This document shows positions 1-6,857 of a stretch of 30,407 bases of DNA, in pieces; position 1 is the stretch's first letter, and each line of letters starts with the position of its first letter. This stretch comes from Caryophanales bacterium UBA2253 (GTDB taxonomy: Bacteria; Bacillota_I; Bacilli_A; ML615J-28; CAG-698). The stretch lies in the NCBI GenBank assembly GCA_002347755.1, contig DDXT01000005.1:1-30407 (forward strand). The letters are read 5' to 3'. The translations under genes and the position numbers were made by a program. The notes under the pieces are model-generated. The model did not search any database. It was not told where the DNA came from and worked only from the letters and a program-made list of their open reading frames with translations.

Positions 1-26
1 ACAGTTAAAAACAATGCTTTTTTTGG

Positions 27-56
27 AAAGGTCCTAATTCAAAGGACCTTTTTTTT
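27..56 (+). terminator. Rho-independent terminator of a gene left of the window
   Basis: A perfect 8-bp stem, AAAGGTCC at 27-34 and GGACCTTT at 44-51, encloses a 9-nt loop and runs into a T tract to 56. The T run is only on the plus strand; the opposite side reads CC then A's. It therefore ends a plus-strand transcript entering from outside, converging on ung. The flank up to the ung stop at 118 shows no gene. Confidence 0.75.
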
Positions 57-117
57 GATTTGTAGGTGGCAAACTCGGGTTATAACACAAAATCCGATCT
101 TTTACAACCGGCTATTT

Positions 118-786
118 TTATTTTGTCAGATCCCAATCAATTGGAAGTTGATGGTGGGCTTCCAAAAATTGATTGCAGCGCGAAAAATACTTTCCTCCGA
201 AAAAGCCCCGATAAGCGGACAAGGGACTGGGATGGGGAGCATTGATCAACAAATGTTTTGGATTGGTGATCAGTTCGCCTTTTTTTATGGCATAACTTCC
301 CCAAAGGATGAAGACGATCGGGGTCTGCTTTTCGTTAAGCAGTTTGAGGACGGTTTCGGTGAACTGTTCCCATCCGTATCCCCGGTGACTGTTGGCTACG
401 CCTTCGCGGACGGTTAGAACCGTATTCAGAAGCAAGACGCCTTGTTTTCCCCACTTGGTCAGATCTCCCCAACGCGGCCTCGGAACTTGCAAATCGTTGG
501 AAAGCTCGGTCAGGATGTTTTCCAGCGACGGCGGGATTTTGACTCCGGGTCGGACCGAAAAACAAACGCCGTGGGCTTGCCCTTTTTCATGATAAGGGTC
601 CTGGCCGATGATCACGGCCCGGACATTCTCGTAATCGGTCAAACGAAAAGCGTTGAACAGGTCGCCTTTGGAGGGAAGAATACAATGGGTGTCATATTCG
701 CGTTCCAAAAACTGAACCAGTTTAAGAAAATAAGGTTTATGGTATTCGCCATCAAGCAGCGAATCCCAACTTGGGCTGATGATCAT
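118..786 (-). CDS. ung: Uracil-DNA glycosylase (family 1 UDG)
   Basis: This enzyme excises uracil from DNA to start base-excision repair, removing deaminated cytosine and misincorporated dUMP in the cytoplasm. The 222-aa protein has the usual family length. The water-activating motif GQDPYH is at residues 61-66 (D63 catalytic), the LLLNTVLTV strand at 118-126, and the C-terminal HPSPLS loop at 185-190 with the catalytic His185, so all key residues are present. It is the second gene of a two-gene unit, starting 3 nt after the ntdp stop, so it probably shares the promoter at 1353-1381. No clear minus-strand terminator follows; the hairpin at 27-56 lacks a T tail in that direction. Identity is close to certain from the motifs. 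Confidence 0.97.
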   Translation of the reverse strand: MIISPSWDSLLDGEYHKPYFLKLVQFLEREYDTHCILPSKGDLFNAFRLTDYENVRAVIIGQDPYHEKGQAHGVCFSVRPGVKIPPSLENILTELSNDLQVPRPRWGDLTKWGKQGVLLLNTVLTVREGVANSHRGYGWEQFTETVLKLLNEKQTPIVFILWGSYAIKKGELITNPKHLLINAPHPSPLSAYRGFFGGKYFSRCNQFLEAHHQLPIDWDLTK

Positions 787-789
787 GCG

Positions 790-1329
790 TTACTCCTTCG
801 AAATCCGTGTTTCAGACAACCCGGTGATTTCCTTAAATTGTTTGTACCAGCCGTCGACGCAAGGCCGATTGAACGGATCCTTCTTCTGCTTGATCATTTC
901 CATCAGTTTGGCCAGGTTATCCTGAATGATGTTGATGAGTTCATCCGGGTATTGCAAGACTTTGATGTTGAAATCATATTCATCGCGATCCAATAATAGA
1001 ATTTCACCATCCGGGAACACTTTTACGTCCAAATCATAATCAATGTATTTAAGCCCCTCGGCGTCGATGACGAACGGCGAACTCAAATTGCAATAGTAAT
1101 AAATGTCATAAGTCCGAATCATGCAAATGATGTTAAACCAGTAATTCTTGAAAAAATAGCAAATGGCTGGCTCCCGAGTTTTCCATTTTCGCCCATCGCC
1201 GTCAATGACGTCAACCTTGTTGTTGACCAGAACGACCAACTGGTCCGATTCAAAGATCTTGTAGACATTTTTCCAAACGCGGTGCAGTTCCCCGTCGTGT
1301 TTGTAACTGATAATATCAATATTGTCCAT
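790..1329 (-). CDS. ntdp: Nucleoside tri-/diphosphate phosphatase, DUF402 (Ntdp/YgaC family)
   Basis: This is a DUF402 protein of 179 aa, the usual length of the Ntdp/YgaC branch, whose characterised members hydrolyse nucleoside tri- and diphosphates with a divalent metal. Visible family signatures are the N-terminal YKHDGELHRVW at residues 9-19, the YIDYDLDVKV strand at about 95-104, and LLLDRDEYD at 111-119, whose acidic residues would bind metal. The ATG at 1329 lies about 17 nt downstream of the predicted transcription start, with only a weak GGA-type ribosome site. It is the first gene of a unit with ung. The family assignment is firm; the physiological substrate cannot be read from sequence. 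Confidence 0.88.
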   Translation of the reverse strand: MDNIDIISYKHDGELHRVWKNVYKIFESDQLVVLVNNKVDVIDGDGRKWKTREPAICYFFKNYWFNIICMIRTYDIYYYCNLSSPFVIDAEGLKYIDYDLDVKVFPDGEILLLDRDEYDFNIKVLQYPDELINIIQDNLAKLMEMIKQKKDPFNRPCVDGWYKQFKEITGLSETRISKE

Positions 1330-1352
1330 TGTTCCACAGCTTTCTTAAACTT

Positions 1353-1381
1353 ATTATAGCAAAAAAGCGATTTGTTGTAAA
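1353..1381 (-). promoter_or_regulatory. Promoter of ntdp-ung
   Basis: On the minus strand a TTTACA -35 box (1376-1381) and a TATAAT -10 box (1353-1358) are separated by exactly 17 bp. A TGC triplet directly upstream of the -10 makes it an extended -10 element. Both boxes are close to the housekeeping sigma-A consensus. Expected start is near 1346. Confidence 0.8.
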
Positions 1382-1399
1382 ATATTATTTATGATTTGT

Positions 1400-1427
1400 A
1401 AAAAACAGCATGATTTTTAATCATGCT
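1400..1427 (-). terminator. Terminator of the mutS2-trx unit
   Basis: An 8-bp perfect inverted repeat (AGCATGAT at 1407-1414, ATCATGCT at 1420-1427, 5-nt loop) is followed on the minus strand by a G then a run of T's. It lies just after the thioredoxin stop at 1440 and upstream of the ntdp promoter, so it separates the two units. Confidence 0.75.
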
Positions 1428-1439
1428 CAGAAGGGGTAT

Positions 1440-1724
1440 TTAATTTCGGAAGTCATTTATCCAAGCAATGAGGACGTCTTTGAAGACAAATCCGACCTTT
1501 CGACCCACTTCCACTCCGTTTTTGAAAAGAATGACGGTTGGGATGCTGGTGATGCCTAGGTTTTTGACTGAATCCCGGTCCTCGTCAACGTTCATTTTTT
1601 CGAAAACCACGTCGGTCAATTGGCCAGAAATTTCCTCGAGCATTTTCGCAACCACTTTGCAAGGGCCGCACCATTCGGCATAAAAGTCGATTAACCGCAG
1701 ATTGAGGTTATCATTTTTGTTCAT
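1440..1724 (-). CDS. trxA: Thioredoxin-like protein
   Basis: This is a small cytoplasmic dithiol-disulfide oxidoreductase. The 94-aa protein has the WCGPCK active site with redox Cys19 and Cys22, the DFYAEW strand before it, and the cis-proline loop SIPTVILFKNG with Pro62. It is about 10 residues shorter than typical TrxA because the N-terminal first strand is shortened. A good AAGGAG site precedes the ATG at 1724, and the mutS2 stop is only 12 nt upstream, so the two are cotranscribed and end at the hairpin at 1400-1427. Bacillus also has trxA a few genes downstream of mutS2, so this looks like condensed ancestral order. Whether it is the main thioredoxin cannot be decided from the window. 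Confidence 0.92.
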   Translation of the reverse strand: MNKNDNLNLRLIDFYAEWCGPCKVVAKMLEEISGQLTDVVFEKMNVDEDRDSVKNLGITSIPTVILFKNGVEVGRKVGFVFKDVLIAWINDFRN

Positions 1725-1736
1725 TTTTCATTCTCC

Positions 1737-4067
1737 TTATTTTAGTGTGGCAACGGTCGCTCCCATGCCGCCTTCTCCCGCACCCCCGAAACGGAAGCTT
1801 TCAACATGAGCCGAAGTTTTCAGGAAGTTAACTACCATCTCTCGTATGACCCCCGTTCCAAATCCGTGAATGATGGAAACTTGATGCAATCCCGCGTAAG
1901 CGGCATCCTCCAGGAATTTTTCCAATCGTTCGCTGGCTTCCTCATAACGGAATCCTCGCAAATCCAAGGTCGGGGATACGTTTTTTTTGACCGATACTTC
2001 GATGGTGGTCTTAAGCGGCGCTTCGACCGCCGGTTGGTTGGTAAGACGCAAGAACTTCCGGTCCACGGAAATTTGCGCATTTCCGATTTGCACGTCGTAT
2101 TTATTTTGTTTGGTCTTTTTGATCACCGTTCCATAACAATCATAGTTTTCGACGAAAACCTGGGAATGAGGTTCTAATTCCTTATCGTCCGGAATGGTTT
2201 CAATTACGATTTTTGCTTCATCTTTGATTTCTTTGACCTGATGTTTGATCTCCGCAATTTCATGGAGTTTTACTTCGCGAAGTTTCATCTCGTTCAGTTC
2301 ATCCAAGACCGCGTCCATTTTTTTGGTGGCGGTGCATATGATTTTCCGGGCCTCTTCTTCCGCAGTTTTCATCACTTGGTTTCTTTCGCGAACCAAGCGG
2401 ACCCGTTCGAGATCAATGTCCCGAAGTTTTTCCTCAAGTTCTTGATTTTTCTGGTTGACTTGTTCCAGTTTTACATCCAGTTCGGTAGTTTGTTTGATCA
2501 GTTTGTTGATGATCTTGTTGAGGTCGGTATCTTTTTGACCGACGTATTTTTCCGATTGTTCCAAAATGGTTTCCGGAAGCCCCAGGTGGCGGGAAATGTT
2601 CAAAGCATTGCTTTGACCGGGGATTCCCAAAAGCAGTCTATAGGTCGGCTTGAGCGTTTCGGAATCAAATTCGACGCTGGCATTGATGATTCGATCAGAG
2701 TCGTAAGCATGGATCTTCAGCTCCGGATAATGCGAAGTGGCGATGATCAGGCATTGTTTGGCCAGCAAGTAATCAAAAATGGAAATGGCCAAGGATGAGC
2801 CTTCGACCGGATCGGTTCCGCTTCCCAGTTCATCCAGTAAAACCAGTGAATGCGGGGTGACCTGATGGATTATGTCAATGACGTTGCGAATGTGCGAAGA
2901 AAATGTCGAGAGGTTTTGGGAAATGCTTTGCTCATCGCCGATGTCGGCGTAGACGTCGTCGAAAATCATCATGTCACTGTTTTCGTCGCAAGGGATCAAC
3001 ATTCCCATTTTTACCATCAGCGCCAATAAACCGATGGTTTTCAAAACCACCGTTTTCCCGCCGGTGTTCGGGCCGGTGATGATGATGCCCTGATAATCTC
3101 GGCCGATGGAAATATTGTTCGGGACGATCTTTTCAACTTTCAGAAGCGGATGGCGGGCGTTCAACAAATCGACGATGCCCTGGTCATTGATTCGCGGTTT
3201 CTTGGCTTTGATGGACAAAGCGTAATCGGCTTTTCCGAACACCATGTCCAGATGGACGAGAATTTCCAAGTTTTCTCGCAAATCATCATACTCATCATCG
3301 ATCTCTGAGCATATTTGGTGTAAAATGGCCACAATTTCGTCTTTTTCTTCTTCATGAAGACTGTTTAACTTGTTGTTGATCTCAAAAATGGCCAGCGGTT
3401 CGATGAAGACGGTTTCCCGGGAGGCCGATTGATCGTGAATGATCCCGGGGATGGCATTTTTGAAATCCGATTTGACGGGAATGACGTAACGGTCATTGCG
3501 AAGGGAGATCGTCGCGGATGTCAGTTTGGAAGCATTCTTGGCCAGCATTTCCTGAAGTTTGCTTTGAATCGTCTTTTCCATCTCCCGGATGCTTTTTCGA
3601 ATTTCCCGGAGTTTGATTGAAGCAGTATCCTGAATTTCGCCGTATTGGTTGACAATTTCCTTGATTCGAAGATTCAGTTCTTTGGGATATTTCATCCGCA
3701 GCAAGTATTCTTTGTAAAGCCAGCAGGGGATTCTATTGGATTCCAACGAATCCAAATAAATCTGATTGGATTTAACCGTGTCCAGAAATTTTCCGATCTC
3801 GGCCAAATCGATTTCCGAGATCATCCCGCTTTTATGAATGAGGGAAAGGAAATAACCGATGTCACCCCGAAAATAAAGGGGAAATCGACCCATCCTTTGA
3901 ATCAAGACGGCGGCTTCGTCGACTTCGCTCAGGGATTTATTGATTTCCTCGATATCGTTCATCAATTCGGGATCGCCAAGAAGATCGCGGTTATTCTTCA
4001 AAATAACGAAATCCTTGAGCGTCTCGATGATTTTATTCAATTCCAAGAGCGTATGGTACTTATTCAT
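1737..4067 (-). CDS. mutS2: MutS2: MutS-family ATPase with C-terminal Smr domain
   Basis: MutS2 ATPases act on branched DNA and, in Bacillus, on collided ribosomes. The start used is the ATG at 4067 (776 aa), preceded by GAAAGG seven nt upstream; an in-frame ATG 15 nt earlier lacks a ribosome site. The clamp/lever region carries the family block LRNDRYVIPVK (about residues 190-200). The ATPase has Walker A GPNTGGKT (332-339), the IGDEQSISQNLSTFSSH loop (376-392) and Walker B LVLLDELGSGTDP (408-420). A coiled coil of roughly 510-620 follows. The Smr domain holds LDLRG (701-705) and HGFGTG (734-739), motifs associated with Smr nuclease activity. No MutS1 mismatch-recognition domain is present. 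It is divergent from rnhC; the zapA, cvpA and polX genes found between them in Bacillus are absent. Confidence 0.96.
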   Translation of the reverse strand: MNKYHTLLELNKIIETLKDFVILKNNRDLLGDPELMNDIEEINKSLSEVDEAAVLIQRMGRFPLYFRGDIGYFLSLIHKSGMISEIDLAEIGKFLDTVKSNQIYLDSLESNRIPCWLYKEYLLRMKYPKELNLRIKEIVNQYGEIQDTASIKLREIRKSIREMEKTIQSKLQEMLAKNASKLTSATISLRNDRYVIPVKSDFKNAIPGIIHDQSASRETVFIEPLAIFEINNKLNSLHEEEKDEIVAILHQICSEIDDEYDDLRENLEILVHLDMVFGKADYALSIKAKKPRINDQGIVDLLNARHPLLKVEKIVPNNISIGRDYQGIIITGPNTGGKTVVLKTIGLLALMVKMGMLIPCDENSDMMIFDDVYADIGDEQSISQNLSTFSSHIRNVIDIIHQVTPHSLVLLDELGSGTDPVEGSSLAISIFDYLLAKQCLIIATSHYPELKIHAYDSDRIINASVEFDSETLKPTYRLLLGIPGQSNALNISRHLGLPETILEQSEKYVGQKDTDLNKIINKLIKQTTELDVKLEQVNQKNQELEEKLRDIDLERVRLVRERNQVMKTAEEEARKIICTATKKMDAVLDELNEMKLREVKLHEIAEIKHQVKEIKDEAKIVIETIPDDKELEPHSQVFVENYDCYGTVIKKTKQNKYDVQIGNAQISVDRKFLRLTNQPAVEAPLKTTIEVSVKKNVSPTLDLRGFRYEEASERLEKFLEDAAYAGLHQVSIIHGFGTGVIREMVVNFLKTSAHVESFRFGGAGEGGMGATVATLK

Positions 4068-4096
4068 AAACAAACCTTTCATTTTTTAGGGTTTTG

Positions 4097-4105
4097 TGGT
4101 ATAAT
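4097..4105 (+). promoter_or_regulatory. rnhC promoter, extended -10
   Basis: TGGTATAAT is a perfect extended -10 on the plus strand. The -35 position 17 bp upstream (TTTCAT, 4077-4082) is poor. The predicted start is near 4112, giving a 15-nt leader before the rnhC ATG at 4127 with AGAGG as ribosome site. Confidence 0.7.
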
Positions 4106-4109
4106 AACA
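4101..4109 (-). promoter_or_regulatory. mutS2 promoter, extended -10
   Basis: Reading the minus strand, TGTTATTAT forms an extended -10 whose hexamer (4101-4106) overlaps the rnhC -10 by five bases. The -35 position is weak (CATAAA). The predicted start is near 4094, 27 nt before the mutS2 ATG, with the ribosome site in between. It is less certain than its rnhC partner. Confidence 0.5.
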
Positions 4110-4126
4110 TTAGAGGAAAATATTTT

Positions 4127-5035
4127 ATGAGTTTCACTGTCAATTTGACCAACTCACAAGCTGGTGAAATCATCGGCAAATATCACGAATTCTCGGTTTC
4201 ACTTACCAACAATTATACACTATTTAGGGCAAAATACAAGTCAGCGGCCATAACAATTTTTAAGACTTTGACGATGATCGTCCAGGGAACCAACGCCGCA
4301 GCCGTCTATAATGAAATATGTGAAATATTGGAAATTGAGAAAACTAAAGAATCCAGCACCAACTCATCGAGCTCCGTAAACCTATCGGTTTTGGGAACTG
4401 ACGAAGTCGGAACTGGAGATTTTTTTGGTCCGATCGTAGTCGCGGGCGCCTTTGTTCCCAAAAGCAAAATCCTCGTCATCATGAAGTTGGGAGTCAAAGA
4501 TTCCAAATTGCTGACGGACGCCAAAATCAAGCAAATAGCTCCGATGCTCATGAAAGAAATTCAGTACAGCGCCTTGGTCATGGACAACGTGAAATACAAT
4601 TACCTCACCAAAGTCCATCAGTTCAACATGAATAAAATAAAAGCTCTTCTTCACAACAATGTCATCTATAACCTGCTGCCGAAGATCAAGGATTACGATT
4701 CCATCATCATCGACGCCTTCACCACCAAAGAAAAATATTTTGAATACCTGAAAGATCAGGAGCATGTCATCACCGAAGTACAGCTTGAAGAACGCGGCGA
4801 AAGCAAATACATTGCCATAGCTTCGGCGAGCGTCATTGCCCGCTACTTGTTTTTACAAAATTTTGAAAAACTTTCCGCCACCGTCGGCTTCGATCTTCCC
4901 AAGGGAGCCGGTCCCAAAGTCGATCTGGCCATTGTCAAGATCATCAAAGAACAGTCGGAACGTTATTTGGAATTAGTCGGAAAAACCAATTTCAAGAATC
5001 TCGAGAAAATGAAGAAAAAAGACAATCATGCCTAA
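4127..5035 (+). CDS. rnhC: Ribonuclease HIII
   Basis: This enzyme cleaves the RNA strand of RNA-DNA hybrids (R-loops, primers) in the cytoplasm. The ATG at 4127 is chosen because AGAGG lies 10 nt upstream and the predicted transcription start at about 4112 excludes the earlier in-frame ATG at 4094. The 302-aa product has the N-terminal TBP-like substrate-binding region typical of HIII (about residues 1-75). The catalytic domain opens with GTDEVGTGDFFGP (90-102; D92 and E93 are metal ligands). VKDSKLL is at 123-129, IIIDAF gives D196, and ESKYIAIASASVIAR at about 225-239 is the conserved helix. The extra N-terminal domain separates it from RNase HII. It is a single-gene plus-strand unit divergent from mutS2. 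Confidence 0.96.
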   Translation: MSFTVNLTNSQAGEIIGKYHEFSVSLTNNYTLFRAKYKSAAITIFKTLTMIVQGTNAAAVYNEICEILEIEKTKESSTNSSSSVNLSVLGTDEVGTGDFFGPIVVAGAFVPKSKILVIMKLGVKDSKLLTDAKIKQIAPMLMKEIQYSALVMDNVKYNYLTKVHQFNMNKIKALLHNNVIYNLLPKIKDYDSIIIDAFTTKEKYFEYLKDQEHVITEVQLEERGESKYIAIASASVIARYLFLQNFEKLSATVGFDLPKGAGPKVDLAIVKIIKEQSERYLELVGKTNFKNLEKMKKKDNHA

Positions 5036-5048
5036 TGATTGCCTTTTT
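5015..5048. terminator. Bidirectional terminator between rnhC and rluD
   Basis: CAATCAT (5023-5029) and ATGATTG (5035-5041) form a 7-bp stem with a GCCTA loop, extended by G5021-C5043 and an A-run/T-run pairing on both sides. The rnhC stop (5033-5035) lies inside the hairpin, and the rluD stop (5048-5050) overlaps its other edge. In the minus-strand RNA the one plus-strand A/C mismatch becomes a G-U pair, so the stem is continuous and ends in six U's; the minus direction should be stronger. Confidence 0.75.
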
Positions 5049-5953
5049 CATTCTTTAATGAGTTCATTGAGTTTGGCCTGGAAGTAATCGGGAAGCGGGG
5101 AATCCCATTCCATGTATTGGTTCGTTCGCGGATGGATAAAACCCAAAGTTTTGGCGTGCAGGTACTGCCCGTGCGCGCTGACGTCGTTTCGCAGCCCGTA
5201 AGTCGGATCGCCCGCGACCGGATAACCGATGTATTTCATGTGAACGCGGATCTGATGAGTCCGGCCGGTCTCCAGGGAACATTCAACGAGGGTGAAGTCT
5301 TTATACCGCTCGATGACTTTGAAATTGGTTACCGCCCGGCGCCCGTTTTCGACGACCGCCATCATTTGGCGGTTGATCGGCGAACGGGAGATCGGGGCAT
5401 CAACCTTTCCCAAATTATGACCAATGATGCCATGGACCAGAGCGTAGTATTTTCTGGTCACTTCTTTATTCATGAATTGAAGACTCAGATTGCGGTGACT
5501 GAAATCATTCTTGCAAGCTACGATGAGCCCCGAAGTGTCTTTATCGATGCGATGAACGATGCCGGCGCGCAAAACTCCGCCGATTCCGGAGAGATCCTGG
5601 CAATGAAACAATAAAGCGTTGACCAAAGTTCCGGAATAATTTCCGGGAGCGGGGTGAACGACCATCCCGGAGGGTTTGTTGACCACAATGAGGTCTTCAT
5701 CCTCATAATAAATTTCCAAAGGAATGTTTTCCGGAAGAATGTCATCGGCGACGGGATCCGGAATGGTCAATTCAATGACATCGCTTGGTTTCAGAATGAG
5801 GCTTGGTTTGACGGCTAAGCCGTTTACCAAGACATTGTTCCCGGAAATCAGCTCCTGAATCTGGTTGCGGGTGTAATCGTCTAATTCGGAAACCAAATAT
5901 TTATCCAAACGAATCTTTTGGTCTTCGGTGACCATTAAGTATTTCTTGTCCAT
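5048..5953 (-). CDS. rluD: RluD/YlyB-family 23S rRNA or tRNA pseudouridine synthase
   Basis: This enzyme isomerises uridine to pseudouridine in structured RNA, probably 23S rRNA. The 301-aa protein has an N-terminal S4 RNA-binding domain (about residues 14-60, IRLDKYLVSEL onward) and the RluA/RluD catalytic domain. The catalytic motif HRIDKDTSG is at 134-142, with D137 as nucleophile, preceded by the NKPSGMVVHP strand (92-101). The ATG at 5953 has AGGAG four nt upstream. It overlaps the end of lspA by 19 nt and is the last gene of the hisS-led run. Bacillus has the same lspA-ylyB order, which favours the YlyB subgroup. The exact target uridines cannot be deduced. Confidence 0.93.
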   Translation of the reverse strand: MDKKYLMVTEDQKIRLDKYLVSELDDYTRNQIQELISGNNVLVNGLAVKPSLILKPSDVIELTIPDPVADDILPENIPLEIYYEDEDLIVVNKPSGMVVHPAPGNYSGTLVNALLFHCQDLSGIGGVLRAGIVHRIDKDTSGLIVACKNDFSHRNLSLQFMNKEVTRKYYALVHGIIGHNLGKVDAPISRSPINRQMMAVVENGRRAVTNFKVIERYKDFTLVECSLETGRTHQIRVHMKYIGYPVAGDPTYGLRNDVSAHGQYLHAKTLGFIHPRTNQYMEWDSPLPDYFQAKLNELIKE

Positions 5954-6408
5954 CTTGCTCCTGTCTCTCCGAAGAGAATGTCAATAACCAGAAAAATGCA
6001 GCCAACGGTCATGCACATGTCCGCGAAATTAAAACTTGGGAAATTAATGAAATCGAAAGTCAGAAAGTCCTTGACGTAACCGTTGTTGAACAGTCGGTCG
6101 ATGAAGTTTCCGATGGTTCCGACGCAGACCAATATGTATGACGCGCTGTAAATGGCATGGTTTTTAAGGTCGAAATCCTTGGCCAAATAGGTCAAAAAGC
6201 CCAAAGCAACGACGGTGATGATGATGAAAAACCACAACTTATTCGAAAACATCCCCCAGGCCGCGCCATCATTTTCTAACAGATGGAACTTAAACAAGCC
6301 TGGGATGGCTGGATAATCCGTGTTCATCAAAAAGTGACTGAAAGCCAAAGCTTTGGTTCCCTGATCGATGATTATCCCGACGACGATCAAAATTAAACCC
6401 AGTATCAT
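5935..6408 (-). CDS. lspA: Lipoprotein signal peptidase (signal peptidase II)
   Basis: This membrane aspartyl protease removes signal peptides from prolipoproteins after lipidation. The start is the ATG at 6408, with AAAGGG six nt upstream, giving 157 aa, normal for the family; the open frame extends much further upstream but that part is not LspA-like. Four hydrophobic segments are visible (about 1-20, 57-76, 87-105, 130-146). The catalytic aspartates are D104 in GNFIDRL and D130 in FNFADMCMTVG, and the conserved ENDGAAWG loop is at 45-52. It starts 23 nt after an unknown membrane protein gene and overlaps rluD. Its presence implies the organism makes lipoproteins. Confidence 0.96.
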   Translation of the reverse strand: MILGLILIVVGIIIDQGTKALAFSHFLMNTDYPAIPGLFKFHLLENDGAAWGMFSNKLWFFIIITVVALGFLTYLAKDFDLKNHAIYSASYILVCVGTIGNFIDRLFNNGYVKDFLTFDFINFPSFNFADMCMTVGCIFLVIDILFGETGARWTRNT

Positions 6409-6431
6409 GTGTTTCCCTTTCAACAATATTC

Positions 6432-6857
6432 TCATAATGCACCCATGGCCTGAATGGCGCCCACGACGATGATGATGAGAATGACGATCCCGAAACCGGG
6501 ATTTAAAAGCTGGTACAGGAAAATGGCTCCCGCGTCGATGGCTTGCAAATTGACGATGTCTTTGGCCGCCGCTTGGGCCATTTTCACGGTCAGGTAATTG
6601 GAAAGACCGTTGAAGAACATCAAAGCCATCCAAATCAGCGTCAGATAAACGCCAAAAATGGAAAGATTATAGCCGTAGATCATCAAAAATTGATAAATCA
6701 TCAACCCGATCGGAAAAACTATCAAAGCGGCCAATAAAAATCCGAAAGCAAAGGTTTTGAAGTTGGTCGACCGGTTCAGGTTTATTTCATAAAATTTCTT
6801 GGTTTCTCTTTTGCCGCGAATCCAAAAATTCGAGGAGGCAATTTTCGTTTCATTCAT
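6432..6857 (-). CDS. Unknown small multi-pass membrane protein
   Basis: I do not recognise this family. The preferred start is the ATG at 6857 with GGAGGG eight nt upstream (141 aa); a GTG nine nt earlier is in frame but would sit too close to the same site. The product has a hydrophilic, Lys/Arg-rich N-terminus (1-33), a long hydrophobic stretch at about 35-60 that may cross once or twice, a second at about 66-86, an amphipathic Ala-rich segment (94-110), and a C-terminal hydrophobic helix at about 118-138 rich in Ile, Val and Gly. No Cys or catalytic motif is evident. It overlaps the ylbL stop by 8 nt and precedes lspA, so it is translated in step with envelope-processing genes. A membrane role is inferred only from hydrophobicity. 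Confidence 0.8.
   Translation of the reverse strand: MNETKIASSNFWIRGKRETKKFYEINLNRSTNFKTFAFGFLLAALIVFPIGLMIYQFLMIYGYNLSIFGVYLTLIWMALMFFNGLSNYLTVKMAQAAAKDIVNLQAIDAGAIFLYQLLNPGFGIVILIIIVVGAIQAMGAL

Noticed and set aside
5039..5614. 191-aa plus-strand frame right after rnhC
   Set aside because: It begins inside the bidirectional terminator and is antisense to the RluD catalytic domain.
6409..6633. Upstream extension of lspA with a His/Arg-rich N-terminus
   Set aside because: It overlaps the unknown membrane gene, is unlike LspA, and a good ribosome site marks the ATG at 6408.
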